The notes: a model not told the origin generated them from the letters alone. A DNA stretch of 64,000 nucleotides from G963677085 sp963677085 (GCA_963677085.2 CAXXFH010000004.1:3038001-3102000); one strand, 5' to 3'; positions 43,714 through 53,450 are shown, counted from the first letter of the stretch. Made by a program: numbers and translations.

Positions 43714-45762
43714 TTACGCCGCCAGCGAGTCGGTGTCGGACTCGTCGGCGTCAGCGTCGGCATTGCTGTCCGACTGGTCGAACTGGATTTGGTGCAGCCG
43801 TTGGTAAAGGTCGCAGCGCGAAAGCAGTTCGTCGTGGGTGCCGAAGTCGAGCACCTCGCCTGCCTGCATTACGATGATCCGGTCGGCCAGACTGAGGATC
43901 GACATACGGTGGGTAATCATAATGGCCGTGCGCTGCTTGACGAATTCCTCCAGCACTTCCTGGATGGCTTGTTCGCTCTCCAGGTCGACCTGGCTGGTGG
44001 CTTCGTCGAGGATGATGATGGCCGGGTCGCGGAGGACCGCCCGGGCAAGCGCGATTCGTTGACGCTGCCCACCGGAGAGCCGCCCGCCGAGGGCGCCGAC
44101 CATCGTGTCGTAGCCGTCGGCCAGATCGTTTTCGATGAACTGATGGGCGTTGGCCTGAATGGCCGCAGCAATCACTTGCTCACGCGTGGCGTGGGGTGTG
44201 CCGTAGCGGATGTTGTTCAGCACCGTATCGTCGAACAGCAGGGTCTCCTGGCTGACCAACCCGATCTGCTTGCGGAGATCGCGCAGTCGCAGATCCTTCA
44301 GCGAGATGCCGTCGAGCCGGACCGTTCCATGGGCCGGGTCGTAGAACCGCGGAATCAGGTTGGCCAATGTGCTCTTGCCGCAGCCGTTGGGGCCCACGAT
44401 GGCCACCGTCTGGCCGAAGGGGATCCGCAGGCTGACGTCGTTGAGCACCTTATGGCCCGAGCCGTAAGCGAAATCGACGTGTTCGAAGGTCAGTTCGGTT
44501 TGGTGCCGTTTGAGCGTGACCGGATGTTGCGGATCGCGGATTTCCGGTTCGCGGTCGAGCCGGTCGTAAACGCGATCGGCGGCGGCCGAAGCGCGTTGAA
44601 TTCGGGTGAAGACGTCGGAAAGCTTGCGAATGGGATCGGCGGCCCCGGCCAGCAATCCGTAGAACAGCAGCAGCGAGCCCAAGCTCAACGGCCGATCGCT
44701 CATGCGGATGCCGAACAGGTGCGTTTCGTTCGACAACACCAACCACGCTCCGGCCAGCAGGGCCAAGCAGATGGTGAGGATGCCCATCAGTTCGGTGATC
44801 GGGCGCGAGAGGGAATTGTAACGGGCGATGCGCATCGCCTTTTTGTAATACTGCTTGCTCCGGTGGTGGAAGCGTCGTCGTTCTTGTCGTTCGTTGGTAA
44901 AGGCCTTGACGATCTTGATGCCGCGGAACGTTTCCTCGAGTGCGGCGTAGATGTGGGCCATTTCTTCCATCGCCCGACGGTTCGCCCGTTTGAGTGTTTT
45001 ACCCAACCACTGGATTAAGAAACCAGCCAGTGGGGCCACGACCAGGGAGAGCAGCAGCAGCCGCCAGCAAATCACGGCGGCGCCGAGCAGGCAGGTCATC
45101 ATCTTCATCGGCTCGACAATCAGCCGCCCGAAGACAGTGACCACGCCGTTGGCGACGATTTCGGTATCGTGGGTAAACCGACTCATCAGGTCGGCCGTGC
45201 CCTCTTCGCCAAACGTAGAGAGGTTCATCCGTAGCGTACGGCGGTAGAAGAGCTTACGTAACTGAAAGGTACTCAACTGAGCCAGTCGGGCGACAAAGAT
45301 GGTGTTGCCGATCAGAAACAGGTCTTTCAATACCGTGCCGACAAGCAACAACACAATGATCACGGCCAGCGTGGTAAACGGATCGTGCGGCAGATAGCGT
45401 TCCAAATAGGGCTGCAATTGCAGGTAACGTTTCTCGGCAGTCGCCTCGGCCGTGATCCGGTGTTCGGCCAGTTCGATGTGACTGCGCAGTTTGCGGCCTT
45501 GCTCGGGCGTGGCCTCAACCAGTTGGTCTTCCCACTGGTCGATCTCTTCCTGCAATGCGGCCCGATTGGTGTGGGTCTTTGCGATTTCGCCCTGGACCCA
45601 CTCTTGAAGCGATTCGCCTTGAAAGACGACCTCGACGAACGGATAGACCGCACTGATATTACCACCCCAGAGAATGGCTACACCCAGTGCACAGACGATG
45701 GTCGCCGCAAACGTGAACTTACGTCGGAGCGCCAGACGCAAAACCCGGGAGAAATTCCTCAT
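43714..45762 (-). CDS. MsbA-like ABC exporter (fused membrane and ATPase domains)
   Basis: A 682-residue half-transporter that works as a homodimer in the inner membrane. Residues about 15-350 hold six predicted membrane helices, with an unusually long charged extracytoplasmic loop after the first (about 40-140). Residues about 410-650 are the ATPase: Walker A GPNGCGKST, signature LSGGQRQRIALARA, Walker B IIILDEATSQVD, and the H-loop in MITHRMS. The substrate may be a lipid, lipopolysaccharide precursor or peptide, as for MsbA and relatives. Acidic low-complexity residues at the C-terminus (SNADADADESDTDS) are unusual. Confidence 0.95.
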   Translation of the reverse strand: MRNFSRVLRLALRRKFTFAATIVCALGVAILWGGNISAVYPFVEVVFQGESLQEWVQGEIAKTHTNRAALQEEIDQWEDQLVEATPEQGRKLRSHIELAEHRITAEATAEKRYLQLQPYLERYLPHDPFTTLAVIIVLLLVGTVLKDLFLIGNTIFVARLAQLSTFQLRKLFYRRTLRMNLSTFGEEGTADLMSRFTHDTEIVANGVVTVFGRLIVEPMKMMTCLLGAAVICWRLLLLSLVVAPLAGFLIQWLGKTLKRANRRAMEEMAHIYAALEETFRGIKIVKAFTNERQERRRFHHRSKQYYKKAMRIARYNSLSRPITELMGILTICLALLAGAWLVLSNETHLFGIRMSDRPLSLGSLLLFYGLLAGAADPIRKLSDVFTRIQRASAAADRVYDRLDREPEIRDPQHPVTLKRHQTELTFEHVDFAYGSGHKVLNDVSLRIPFGQTVAIVGPNGCGKSTLANLIPRFYDPAHGTVRLDGISLKDLRLRDLRKQIGLVSQETLLFDDTVLNNIRYGTPHATREQVIAAAIQANAHQFIENDLADGYDTMVGALGGRLSGGQRQRIALARAVLRDPAIIILDEATSQVDLESEQAIQEVLEEFVKQRTAIMITHRMSILSLADRIIVMQAGEVLDFGTHDELLSRCDLYQRLHQIQFDQSDSNADADADESDTDSLAA

Positions 45763-46084
45763 AGTCGATCCATCCGTGGCATCAAGCTGAGCCTAGAAAC
45801 CATCACCGATTTCCCCACGGCTACGGAATCCCCTTGGCACTGTCGAACAGACCGGGGGGCCGAGGGCATGCGGCAACTGTTTCTTGCTCTCGCTTGAAGA
45901 GGCAATCCGGGATCCTACCCAGACGAAAGAGACATGGTAGCAAGGGCAACGGCCATAAACCGCCACCACCTACTATATCTACCAAAATCGGGCCGGCGGA
46001 CCAAGAGCGACATGCCAATTGCAGAGGCCGCGATAGGCGGTCCATTCTCTCCGGGGCACTCAGACCTCCTGTTTTCACAGGCCC
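45763..46084. other. Gene-free spacer
   Basis: 322 bp between the exporter start and the small membrane protein stop. Nothing recognised beyond a promoter region for the exporter. Confidence 0.4.
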
Positions 46085-46333
46085 TCACCGACGTCGACGC
46101 CGGTCGATCAACCGCACGAGTCCGCGGTAGAGGCTGATGCCCACCATCAGGGCCATGGGGGCGATGGCTGCCATGAGCACGAAGAAGCCCGGCGGCATGT
46201 CGGCATGGCCCGAGCGTCGCCGCAGCATCCCCCCAAGAGCGGCTGCCAGCACGCTGACCAAGACGGTTGCTAGCAACAACGACGCGAGACTGAATTGGAA
46301 GGGGCGTCGGGGGCTAGGGGGCTCGCTGACCAT
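46085..46333 (-). CDS. Small two-helix membrane protein
   Basis: An 82-residue protein with two hydrophobic helices (FSLASLLLATVLVSVLAAALG; FFVLMAAIAPMALMVGISLY) and a basic tail (RRRRR). The first helix resembles the FSLxxLLLATxxV start of many short planctomycete membrane proteins. Function is unknown. It lies 89 bp downstream of nothing obvious: the metallophosphoesterase gene (minus) ends at 46423 just upstream, so both may share a transcript. Confidence 0.65.
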   Translation of the reverse strand: MVSEPPSPRRPFQFSLASLLLATVLVSVLAAALGGMLRRRSGHADMPPGFFVLMAAIAPMALMVGISLYRGLVRLIDRRRRR

Positions 46334-46422
46334 GTCACTCGATTTGCAGTATCACTCAATATGCCGTGTGCCCAATATGCCGTTTTGGCACTATCCTGCC
46401 AAGGTACACGCCGAATGAGGCC

Positions 46423-47289
46423 CTACGCCAGCGGTTTGATCCGTTCGAGGACATCTTCCTGCATGAGGAGTCGGTCTGTGGGCAGAATGACGTAAGCTCC
46501 CCGATCGCTACAGCAATCGAGGATTACCTGACGTTCGTTGGGCGCATTGTAGCCCTGGGTGCAAGGTTCGTGGCCGTTGATCACCAGTCGGGCATCGACC
46601 GTATCGGTAAAGGCCTCGGCGTTTTCCGGGCGGTAGTCTCGCCCCCAAACGAGACGAAAAATCGACCGCCGCTCCAGAAAATCGCCATCTTCCAAGGCAC
46701 GGCCGAATATTGTGGCGTCGAACGGCTGGGTGTCGCAGTTCTCCGGTATGCTATGCGAAATGAATACCCCGTGTGGCAGCCGTACTGCCAGGGGGCAACT
46801 CCGAAGGAAGGGGAAAAACGATTGCCGGACCTTCTCGGCCGCCGGTCCGTACATCTGCTGTAACCCTAGCCGAAATAGCAGGTTGAGCATCTGCTTGTTC
46901 TTTTGGATCGGGTAGTCGGCCAGTTCGGCCAGTTCGTGATTTCCGAGAATGAAATGCACCTGGCCGGGGAACTGGTTTTTCAGTCGAGCAACGTCTTCCA
47001 GCACGGCATGCGACATGCAGCCGCCGTTCTGTGGATAGGTGGGCCCCCCGTGGCACACTTCCTGGAGGATCAGGTGCCGGCGAGGGTGGTCTGCGAGGGC
47101 GGCGATACGCCGGATCAGATTGAAGTTGCGCCGATGGCCGTGCAGGTCGCCCGTTATCATCACCTCGTCGGCCAATTCCGGGCCGATTTCGACGATGTTC
47201 CCCAGCCGCCCCGGTGTGTTCCGGTTCGCTTCGGTTGCCTGCTGAAAAGAGGTAATAACCTTCTCGATGTACTCGATCGACGCGACCAT
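46423..47289 (-). CDS. Calcineurin-like metallophosphoesterase
   Basis: A 288-residue phosphoesterase with two-metal site motifs: GDLHGHRRN (DxH), the GNHE motif in FILGNHELAEL, and the later NGHEPC. The intervening region (HLILQEVCHGGPTYPQNGG) departs from the common GDxxDRG of PPP-type phosphatases, so the second ligand position is unusual. It probably cleaves phosphomono- or diesters in the cytoplasm, since no signal is seen. Its natural substrate is unknown. Confidence 0.88.
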   Translation of the reverse strand: MVASIEYIEKVITSFQQATEANRNTPGRLGNIVEIGPELADEVMITGDLHGHRRNFNLIRRIAALADHPRRHLILQEVCHGGPTYPQNGGCMSHAVLEDVARLKNQFPGQVHFILGNHELAELADYPIQKNKQMLNLLFRLGLQQMYGPAAEKVRQSFFPFLRSCPLAVRLPHGVFISHSIPENCDTQPFDATIFGRALEDGDFLERRSIFRLVWGRDYRPENAEAFTDTVDARLVINGHEPCTQGYNAPNERQVILDCCSDRGAYVILPTDRLLMQEDVLERIKPLA

Positions 47290-47643
47290 GATTCGCCCAA
47301 CGTATCAATTTTGGCGGGGATCGTCCAGTTGGTAATTCTCCGAGGGAAAGGTTCCGTTTCGCGATGTCAAACGGTCCCTGTAGCGAGCCAAGGGGGCTCG
47401 ATTGCCCGTAAACTCAACTCACCAGCTCCAGTTTACCATACTTTAGGGCCTTAGCCCCCGGGTTGGGGTCATAGCGATCGAGCTGGGCGCAGCGGTTCTG
47501 CCGATTTTCTGGACTCTGCCGGTTGTCGGGCCGATGACTCTTTCAGGAGGGGGGACGGGCGCTGCGGCGATGCAGGCGTCAAGAGGGCCGGCTCGGACTG
47601 GCCGATTGCCCGTCGAAGCGCGTCTGAAGAAAGGAAATGTCGG
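47290..47643. other. Divergent spacer upstream of a mini-lipoprotein
   Basis: 354 bp with no supported gene. It contains the promoter regions of the metallophosphoesterase (minus) and lipoprotein (plus) genes; no clear box stands out. Confidence 0.4.
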
Positions 47644-47907
47644 ATGATGAAAAACGTACTGTTTGCAATGTTGGTCGTAGTGGTCTTGATTGGTCTGGCC
47701 GGATGCCGCCACACCGGAGGCTACGCGCCTGGTGGATACATGGTGGGTAGTTGTTCTGACGTACCCGGCGACTGTGGCAGTTGTGGAAATGGTTGCGATC
47801 CGTCGGCGGCCATGGGCCAGGGCATGGGACAGATTACCTATCCCTATTACACCACCCGTGGGCCACGCGACTTCTTAGCCGAAAATCCACGCTCTCCGGG
47901 CCCCTGA
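47644..47907 (+). CDS. Cys/Gly-rich mini-lipoprotein
   Basis: An 87-residue lipoprotein: signal MMKNVLFAMLVVVVLIGLAG and lipobox LAGC (Cys21). The mature part is Gly/Tyr-rich with several Cys (SCSDVPGDCGSCGNGCDP), a type often seen in planctomycete envelopes. AAAGGA lies 10 bases ahead of the start. Its stop codon sits inside a 15-bp tandem repeat (47904-47948). Function is unknown; a structural envelope role is possible. Confidence 0.8.
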   Translation: MMKNVLFAMLVVVVLIGLAGCRHTGGYAPGGYMVGSCSDVPGDCGSCGNGCDPSAAMGQGMGQITYPYYTTRGPRDFLAENPRSPGP

Positions 47908-47948
47908 GCCGCGCAACCCTGAGCCGCGCAACCCCGAGCCGCGGGTAC
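47904..47948. repeat. 15-bp tandem repeat over a stop codon
   Basis: CTGAGCCGCGCAACC at 47904-47918 and 47919-47933, followed by a diverged third unit CCGAGCCGCGGGTAC. The lipoprotein's TGA is in the first unit. Confidence 0.7.
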
Positions 47949-48001
47949 CCGAGTCGTGAGTTCCAACTGTTGGTCTGACCACTTCGACCTTTCGGGGACC
48001 A

Positions 48002-48021
48002 GGGGGCAGCTTGTCTGCCCC
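48002..48021. repeat. Dispersed intergenic repeat, inverted copy
   Basis: GGGGCAGCTTGTCTGCCCC, a palindrome of the GGGCAGACAAGC family; GGCAAGGGCGGTCAAGCTGCC follows. Confidence 0.55.
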
Positions 48022-48150
48022 TGATTCGGCAAGGGCGGTCAAGCTGCCCTGGCAACCAATTGAAGCAAGAGTCATAAGACTCAAGCGAATTCACGAAGCC
48101 GCGGCCACCTTGGGCGCGGCTTCGTACTGCGAGGAACACTGGCGCCCCTT

Positions 48151-48777
48151 CTACTTCGGCGGCGGACCCTGCCAGTCGGCGAAAGGCTTTGCTGGACGCG
48201 TGATCGGGGGATCCTTCTTGCGACGCGTCTCGCGCCACACGCGGTAGTGTTCTTGCCAAGTCGTCGGAGACAAGCCGGTGCCCTGCCGCTCTCCCAGCAA
48301 ATAGAACACGGCCTGCAAATCGAGCACGTCGCGCCAAGTGATCGGATGGGAGGCGTCGGCTTCGTAGAGCGTGTCGAGATAGGTCACCACCGAGGCTACT
48401 TGCCGTGCCGGTTCCATCACGGCACGATAACGCCAGAAATGGGCCCAGCGATCGGCCAACGCCTTGTCGCCTTCGAGATGCTCGACAAAATGCTGACGTA
48501 ACGCATCGCTACAGCGGGGGTCGGCCAGATGACGGGCAAGGTACCAGTCGAACTGCGCACTACCAGTACCCCATTTGGTGACCAACTCGCGCAGCCGTAC
48601 GTCGCATGGCGGTTCCTGCTCAAACCAAGCTAACTCCTGCTGGGCGTCCGCAAACGAATCGGCAGTTGCTACCCGGTAGCAGTGCCACTGTCGGGCAAGC
48701 TTTTCGCGGTAGCCAAAGCCCCAAATCGCCGCCCCGGCCACCAGCAGGATCAACAGGAGTATCCACCATCGACGCAT
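48151..48777 (-). CDS. Membrane-anchored protein of unknown function
   Basis: A protein of about 208 residues when started at the ATG at 48777 (MRRWWILLLILLVAGAAIWGF); the open frame reaches 48792. It has a single N-terminal helix and a helical exterior with regular Trp/Arg/Leu spacing (REKLARQWHCYRV, LRELVTKWGTGSAQFDWYLA). It resembles no family I can name. The C-terminus is Lys/Pro-rich. The gene is followed by a 2-kb gene-poor stretch upstream. Confidence 0.7.
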   Translation of the reverse strand: MRRWWILLLILLVAGAAIWGFGYREKLARQWHCYRVATADSFADAQQELAWFEQEPPCDVRLRELVTKWGTGSAQFDWYLARHLADPRCSDALRQHFVEHLEGDKALADRWAHFWRYRAVMEPARQVASVVTYLDTLYEADASHPITWRDVLDLQAVFYLLGERQGTGLSPTTWQEHYRVWRETRRKKDPPITRPAKPFADWQGPPPK

Positions 48778-48792
48778 CGCAAGTTCAAACAA

Positions 48793-50891
48793 TCAAAGTA
48801 GAGGTTGGATTACCATGGCCTCTACTGAATGTACACTTTGGGGCCCGGGAAATCGAGGACCGCGACGAATGTCGCAGGGAAGAATTGCAGAGTCGGAGTA
48901 CGGTCCATTTTTCCCCTGTTCCCATGTTGCAGTGAAGGAACGAGGGGTAATCAACTGGGCGAATGGAGCGGAGTTCAATTGCAAGGGGACGCAACTCCCA
49001 ACGCAAGAGTTGCGTCCCCTTGGATTTTCTCACCCACGAATCGGCCGTCCACCCATGACTGGTCTGTTCGAGTAGACGGAAAACGCTCGACAAGTCTCTA
49101 CGATTTGTTGTTAGGTTATCCAGGCGAGCGCGTCTGCCAACTCCGACGAGCAACGTGCCGCTGCACGTGGTTCGGGCTGGCCCTTGCTTTGGGCTCATCC
49201 CCGGGATTGGCAAGACGTCTTTGAGCGACAAACGCGCCGGTGGATATTCACGAGATTAGCGACGAGAAAAACTCCTAACTACGGGGTTAACGAAGCGGGA
49301 ACCAAAACCACGTGAACCATACATCTCCTTTTTGTGAGGACCACAAAAAACCCAAACTGTTTACCCTGGCGGGCGTCGCCGACGATACCGCAAGGCAATA
49401 ATCGAGCCGGACAAACCGCGTTGCAGGTCGTAGTATTGTGCTCGGAGTTGCCGTTCTCGTTCCACCTCGTCGACCTGAGGCATTAGCGATTGCCCCGCCC
49501 GTTGTGCTAGCACCTGCTTGGTGCTATGACTCTGCACCCAACTGTTGGGAAGTGGACCGACAGGACGGATCATGGCATATGCCGTACACTAGAAATTATT
49601 CGGGTCAACGTTACAAAGGAAAAGTGGCAACGGTTTGGAACCGCAAAAAAACCAGCGGATTTTGCAGGGAATTCTGCCCCCTTGGCCACCTTGGTGTCAG
49701 CGAAAAACTGCCCCGGGGCGGCGGTGGCCAGCACGGCGTCGACGTGCTACCCTCCCCCTACCTTGCTGAAGTACGCCCACGGCCGAAGATCGTGCCCACG
49801 GTTGCCACCGCCGGCTTTCCCAATACACACCCCCAGGGAAATACCCATGGCAGAAAGCGGGCTTGTCTCGTGGCATCGTGCCGCACGATACCAACTAGCA
49901 ACTCAGCGGCCGACATCACCGCGCTCCGGGGTAACTGGTCGTCTCGAAATCCACGTTAGCGAAAAACACACACGGCAAACGCGTAAGTAGATAATTGCCG
50001 TTTGCGTGATAAAGGCATTCGGGGGCGGCAACTTTTCGCGGAGCCCACGGCTCCCGCTGATCGCCCCTTGGTGTTGGCTACTTAGGACTCAAAAAGGTGC
50101 GACTTCGTCGACAACAACACGAGAGTACCGAATCGACTCGTTGAGCGTTGTGTTGTTGTCCTCCAGTACTTAGCGTATACACGATCCTGGCACGAAGTCA
50201 AAAGAGAATTCGCAAAAATGACGAACGCTCGATAGGCATCCAATCGATAACCCTAAGCACACCAATTCATTGCGACTTGAAAATTTTTTTCGCGGCACGC
50301 CCCGCCGCGTCGACGCAAGGTTTTCCTCATACGCAGGCACCCCGCTACCCAAGAAAACGTTGCCGCAGGCAAACCCAACGCAGTGCGGCTTTGCTGCCAA
50401 CAAAACCGGCGCTACCGCACCTTCACCAGGGACCGGCACTCCGATGGTCGCTGAACTTCGTCGAAAAGTCGACGGCATTTTATTGATGTTGCATTGAAAA
50501 TGATCCGCTTCGGAAAGCCGAACGCCTGGAACCCCAGGCTCCCGTTGGTCGCCTTCCGCTCATTAGCTAGGCAAGCGTCAATAGGTTGGAAGTGCGGGCG
50601 TTTGGTTGTGCCAGTCCAGTCCGCAATGTCGCAAATGACTCGTCGGTTTTTGCATCGATGACCAACGCCCTCTCCATTTCGTCGCGAATTGTAGTCGCGT
50701 GAAAAAGTCCAGTGAGAAGTCTCAGGCCGGCATTTCTAACGCCGGGGTCTTTGCCGGCAAGGCAGACTTTTCGGGTTTGTCGATGTTTGCATTGAAGGCA
50801 ACTGAAGCCATGAAGAAAAAAAGCCCACCGGCTGCAGCCGGTGGGCTTGGAATATCGCAGTGATCATCGAAGGCGGGTTACCGCGCCTCGA
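48793..50891. other. Gene-poor 2.1-kb stretch with several hairpins
   Basis: Open frames here (for example 49438-49959) overlap each other, lack ribosome binding sites and match no family. The stretch holds a GACAACAACAC/GTGTTGTTGTC stem (50110-50120 and 50150-50160), two GGCTCCCGTTGGTCGCC copies (50049 and 50537), and the fab terminator near its right end. It may contain decayed genes or an unrecognised RNA. Confidence 0.5.
50815..50847 (-). terminator. Intrinsic terminator of the fab cluster
   Basis: A 24-bp perfect palindrome (50824-50847, core GGCTGCAGCC) reads on the minus strand into a run of Ts (complement of 50815-50823). It is 45 bp past the FabF stop. Confidence 0.9.
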
Positions 50892-52178
50892 CTAGGCGGC
50901 GAACTGTTTGAGGATCAGCGAGATGTTTTGTCCACCAAAGCCGAAGCTGTTGGTCAGGCAAGTATTGCACTCGATCTCGCGAGCCTGGTTGGGGACGTAA
51001 TCCAGATCGCAGTCGGGATCGGGCGTTTCGTAATTCATCGTGGGCGGCACCACGTTGTCGCGGATGGCCAACAAGCAGAAAATAACTTCGGTAGCTCCCG
51101 CCGCGGCAATCAGGTGGCCCATCATGCTCTTGGTGCTGGAGACCGGAATCTTGTAGGCCTGTTCGCCGAACACGCGTTTGACGGCCAACGTTTCGACCTT
51201 GTCGTTTACGCTAGTGCTGGTACCGTGGGCGTTGATGTAGTCGATACCATCGAGATTGATCCCGGCGTCGGCCAGTGCCATCTTGATGCAACTGATCGCC
51301 CCGCGACCTTCGGGATGGGTGTCGGTGATGCGGAAGGCATCGGCCGTGGAGCCGAAGCCCACCAGTTCGCCGTAGATTCGTGCGCCGCGTGCCTTGGCGT
51401 GTTCGAGCGATTCGAGCACGATCATGCCCGACCCTTCTCCCAACACGAAACCGTCGCGGTTGCGATCGAAGGGCCGGGAGGCCTTGGTTGGCTCGTCGTT
51501 GTGGGTGCTTAGGGCCGTCAGCAGGTTGAAGCCGGTGACGCCGAAGGGATGGATCATCGTGTGGGTGCCGCCGGAGAGCATAATGTCGGCCTCGCCACGA
51601 CGGATGATCTCAGACGCTTCGCCGATCGCCTGGCTGCTAGCGGCGCAAGCGGTCAAACAGTTGACATTCGGTCCCTCGGCCCCAAAGAGGCTCGCCAAGT
51701 GGCCAGCCGGCATGTTGGGTTCCTGTTCGAGTTCCGCGATCGGATGGAGGTTCTCCAAGCCGGTTCGGATGAAGGGGACCAAGTCGAGGTCGTTGCCTTC
51801 TTTCAGTCCGGCGACCATCATTTGGGTGAAGCGATCGAAGTCCTGCTGGCCTTCGCCGCTGCCCAGATAGACACCGAATCGAGTGGGATCGATTTTGGTT
51901 GTATCGATGCCCGAGTCGGCCACGGCTTTCTTCGATGCTCCCACGGCAAACCGCGTGTGGCGGCCCTGGTACTTCCAGTCTTCGGGATCTTCACCGACGT
52001 CGGAGACATCCCAATCGCGAACCTCGGCCGAGATTTTGGTGGGGAAGTTACTGGCGTCGAATAACGTCGTGTAACCGATGCCCGACTCCCCGGCCAGTAG
52101 CCGACGCCAGATGGTGTCGATCTCCGCGCCTAAGGGGGTCACACAACCGATTCCGGTCACTACAACGCGCTGTCTCAT
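50892..52178 (-). CDS. fabF: Beta-ketoacyl-ACP synthase II (FabF)
   Basis: A 428-residue condensing enzyme that elongates acyl chains on ACP. The full triad is present: Cys178 (CLTACAASS), His318 (INAHGTST) and His355 (SMMGHLI). The C-terminal gatekeeper SFGFGGQN is typical of FabF. AAGGAA precedes the start. It is the last gene of a five-gene minus-strand lipid cluster (dehydratase, FabG, ACP, dehydratase, FabF), and a strong terminator follows. It is a useful contrast to the triad-less homologue at 5978-7243. Confidence 0.96.
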   Translation of the reverse strand: MRQRVVVTGIGCVTPLGAEIDTIWRRLLAGESGIGYTTLFDASNFPTKISAEVRDWDVSDVGEDPEDWKYQGRHTRFAVGASKKAVADSGIDTTKIDPTRFGVYLGSGEGQQDFDRFTQMMVAGLKEGNDLDLVPFIRTGLENLHPIAELEQEPNMPAGHLASLFGAEGPNVNCLTACAASSQAIGEASEIIRRGEADIMLSGGTHTMIHPFGVTGFNLLTALSTHNDEPTKASRPFDRNRDGFVLGEGSGMIVLESLEHAKARGARIYGELVGFGSTADAFRITDTHPEGRGAISCIKMALADAGINLDGIDYINAHGTSTSVNDKVETLAVKRVFGEQAYKIPVSSTKSMMGHLIAAAGATEVIFCLLAIRDNVVPPTMNYETPDPDCDLDYVPNQAREIECNTCLTNSFGFGGQNISLILKQFAA

Positions 52179-52360
52179 AGTATGGTTCCTTGGGGAACTC
52201 TTCGCTCATAAGGCGGCATGCCGCCGACCAAACCAGTACTACCGCACCCCAGGGAACCCGCTTCCGGCAAGTTGCTAAACAGTCGCCAGGAGGTCAACGT
52301 TCTATGGTGTTGGTAGTACAGATACAAAAAAATCACCGGGGTTGTAATAGGGGCATGCCC

Positions 52361-52891
52361 CTAGCACTCCTCGGACAAACCGGCCAATTCCAGCAGTCGG
52401 GCTGGAGGTTGTAGGGGGCTGCCATCGGCCGCCTTTCCTACGTCGTATGCCCCCAGCAGTCGCATCATGCGCAGGTAGGTTTCTGGCGGAAACAGCGATT
52501 CCAACCGGGGGTCGTTCAGGTGGGCCAGCACAATCTCCGCCTCGGCGTGGAGCACGTCCCCCTTGTAGCTGGTGGTCGCGACCATCGCCCCTTCTTCCTT
52601 GATGTACTCGATCTCTGCGGTATAGGTCAGCGTTTCACCTGGCAGGCCTTCGCAGTAGAACTTCACTTTGGGGACCTTGGCCAAGACTACCTTCTTGGTG
52701 AACTCGCTGTACTCGCTGACCAACAGGCCGCCGGTTTGCGCCATTCCCTCGATGACGAGAGAACTAGGGATCATCGGGTAATTACGAAAATGATCGTGGA
52801 CGTGCTCCTCGGCCAGGGAGATGTTTTTCACCGCCTTGGCCCGGCGTCCACTTTCGAATTCGATGAAACGATCGATCCAATACCAGCGCAT
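52361..52891 (-). CDS. Hotdog-fold 3-hydroxyacyl-ACP dehydratase-like protein
   Basis: A 176-residue hotdog-fold protein. The FabZ active-site region reads HDHFRNYPMIPSSLVIEGMAQ: the catalytic His and Glu (IEGMAQ) are kept, but the usual PVxPG loop is changed to PMIPS. A single-domain dehydratase or thioesterase-like activity on acyl-ACP is likely. It lies 66 bp from the ACP gene upstream and 182 bp from FabF downstream. It differs from the second dehydratase at 54279-54782, so the two may act on different chain types. Confidence 0.88.
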   Translation of the reverse strand: MRWYWIDRFIEFESGRRAKAVKNISLAEEHVHDHFRNYPMIPSSLVIEGMAQTGGLLVSEYSEFTKKVVLAKVPKVKFYCEGLPGETLTYTAEIEYIKEEGAMVATTSYKGDVLHAEAEIVLAHLNDPRLESLFPPETYLRMMRLLGAYDVGKAADGSPLQPPARLLELAGLSEEC

Positions 52892-52957
52892 AACAGCAGT
52901 CCTTCGGGAGGTTCAGCCCGCCCACGGCTTGACCGTGTTCTCGGTCGGTCACCGTCC

Positions 52958-53350
52958 TCAGTCGGTCACTTCCACTTTGCCCTCGACGAAGCGGCACATG
53001 TCGGCCACGGTCAACAGGCTACCAAAGTCCTGAACCACCGGGTTCTTGGCGAAATCGTCCAAGTTGGCGAACGGCATTCGCTTGCGAAGTTCGGCCAAGC
53101 CGGTTTCGGTAACCTTGCCGTCTTGCACGTAGGTCGAGTCGGTCAATACGTCCTCGGGGAACAGTTCGCCGCGAGGAATCTTGATGTCGAAGGACTTCTC
53201 GAGGCGGAATACGATATCCAGAAAGTCAATCGATTCGGCACCCAAGTCGCCCACCAACGTGGCGTCTGGAACAACATCCTCGTCGTCGACTCCCAGGGCA
53301 TCGACCAACGCGGCTTGGATTTTTTCGAAGATTTCGTCCTTTGTTGGCAT
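52958..53350 (-). CDS. Acyl carrier protein with an internal insertion
   Basis: Carries acyl chains on a phosphopantetheine arm. The start at 53350 (MPTKDEIFEK) gives 130 residues, against about 78 for a standard ACP. The pantetheine Ser is Ser40 in DLGAESIDFLD, where Asp-Ser-Leu is usual (here Glu-Ser-Ile). The ACP fold starts normally and its last helix seems to be LLTVADMCRFVEGKV, so about 50 residues (roughly 62-110) are inserted between helices III and IV. GGGAG precedes the start. The gene lies between FabG and a dehydratase. Confidence 0.92.
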   Translation of the reverse strand: MPTKDEIFEKIQAALVDALGVDDEDVVPDATLVGDLGAESIDFLDIVFRLEKSFDIKIPRGELFPEDVLTDSTYVQDGKVTETGLAELRKRMPFANLDDFAKNPVVQDFGSLLTVADMCRFVEGKVEVTD

Positions 53351-53450
53351 CTCGCTCAATCTCCCAAACTGGTTTGCTTCACATACTTCCCGGCAGCCAG
53401 ACGGCCTCGGGTGCGCGAACACGCAAATACGCATCTACCACAACAGATTT

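Noticed and set aside
46388..46410. Sigma-54-like TGGCAC..TGCC box
   Set aside because: The GG-GC spacing is one base short and no plus-strand gene follows.
49438..49990. Overlapping frames of 155-173 codons
   Set aside because: They share sequence in different frames, lack start signals and match no family; called gene-poor instead.
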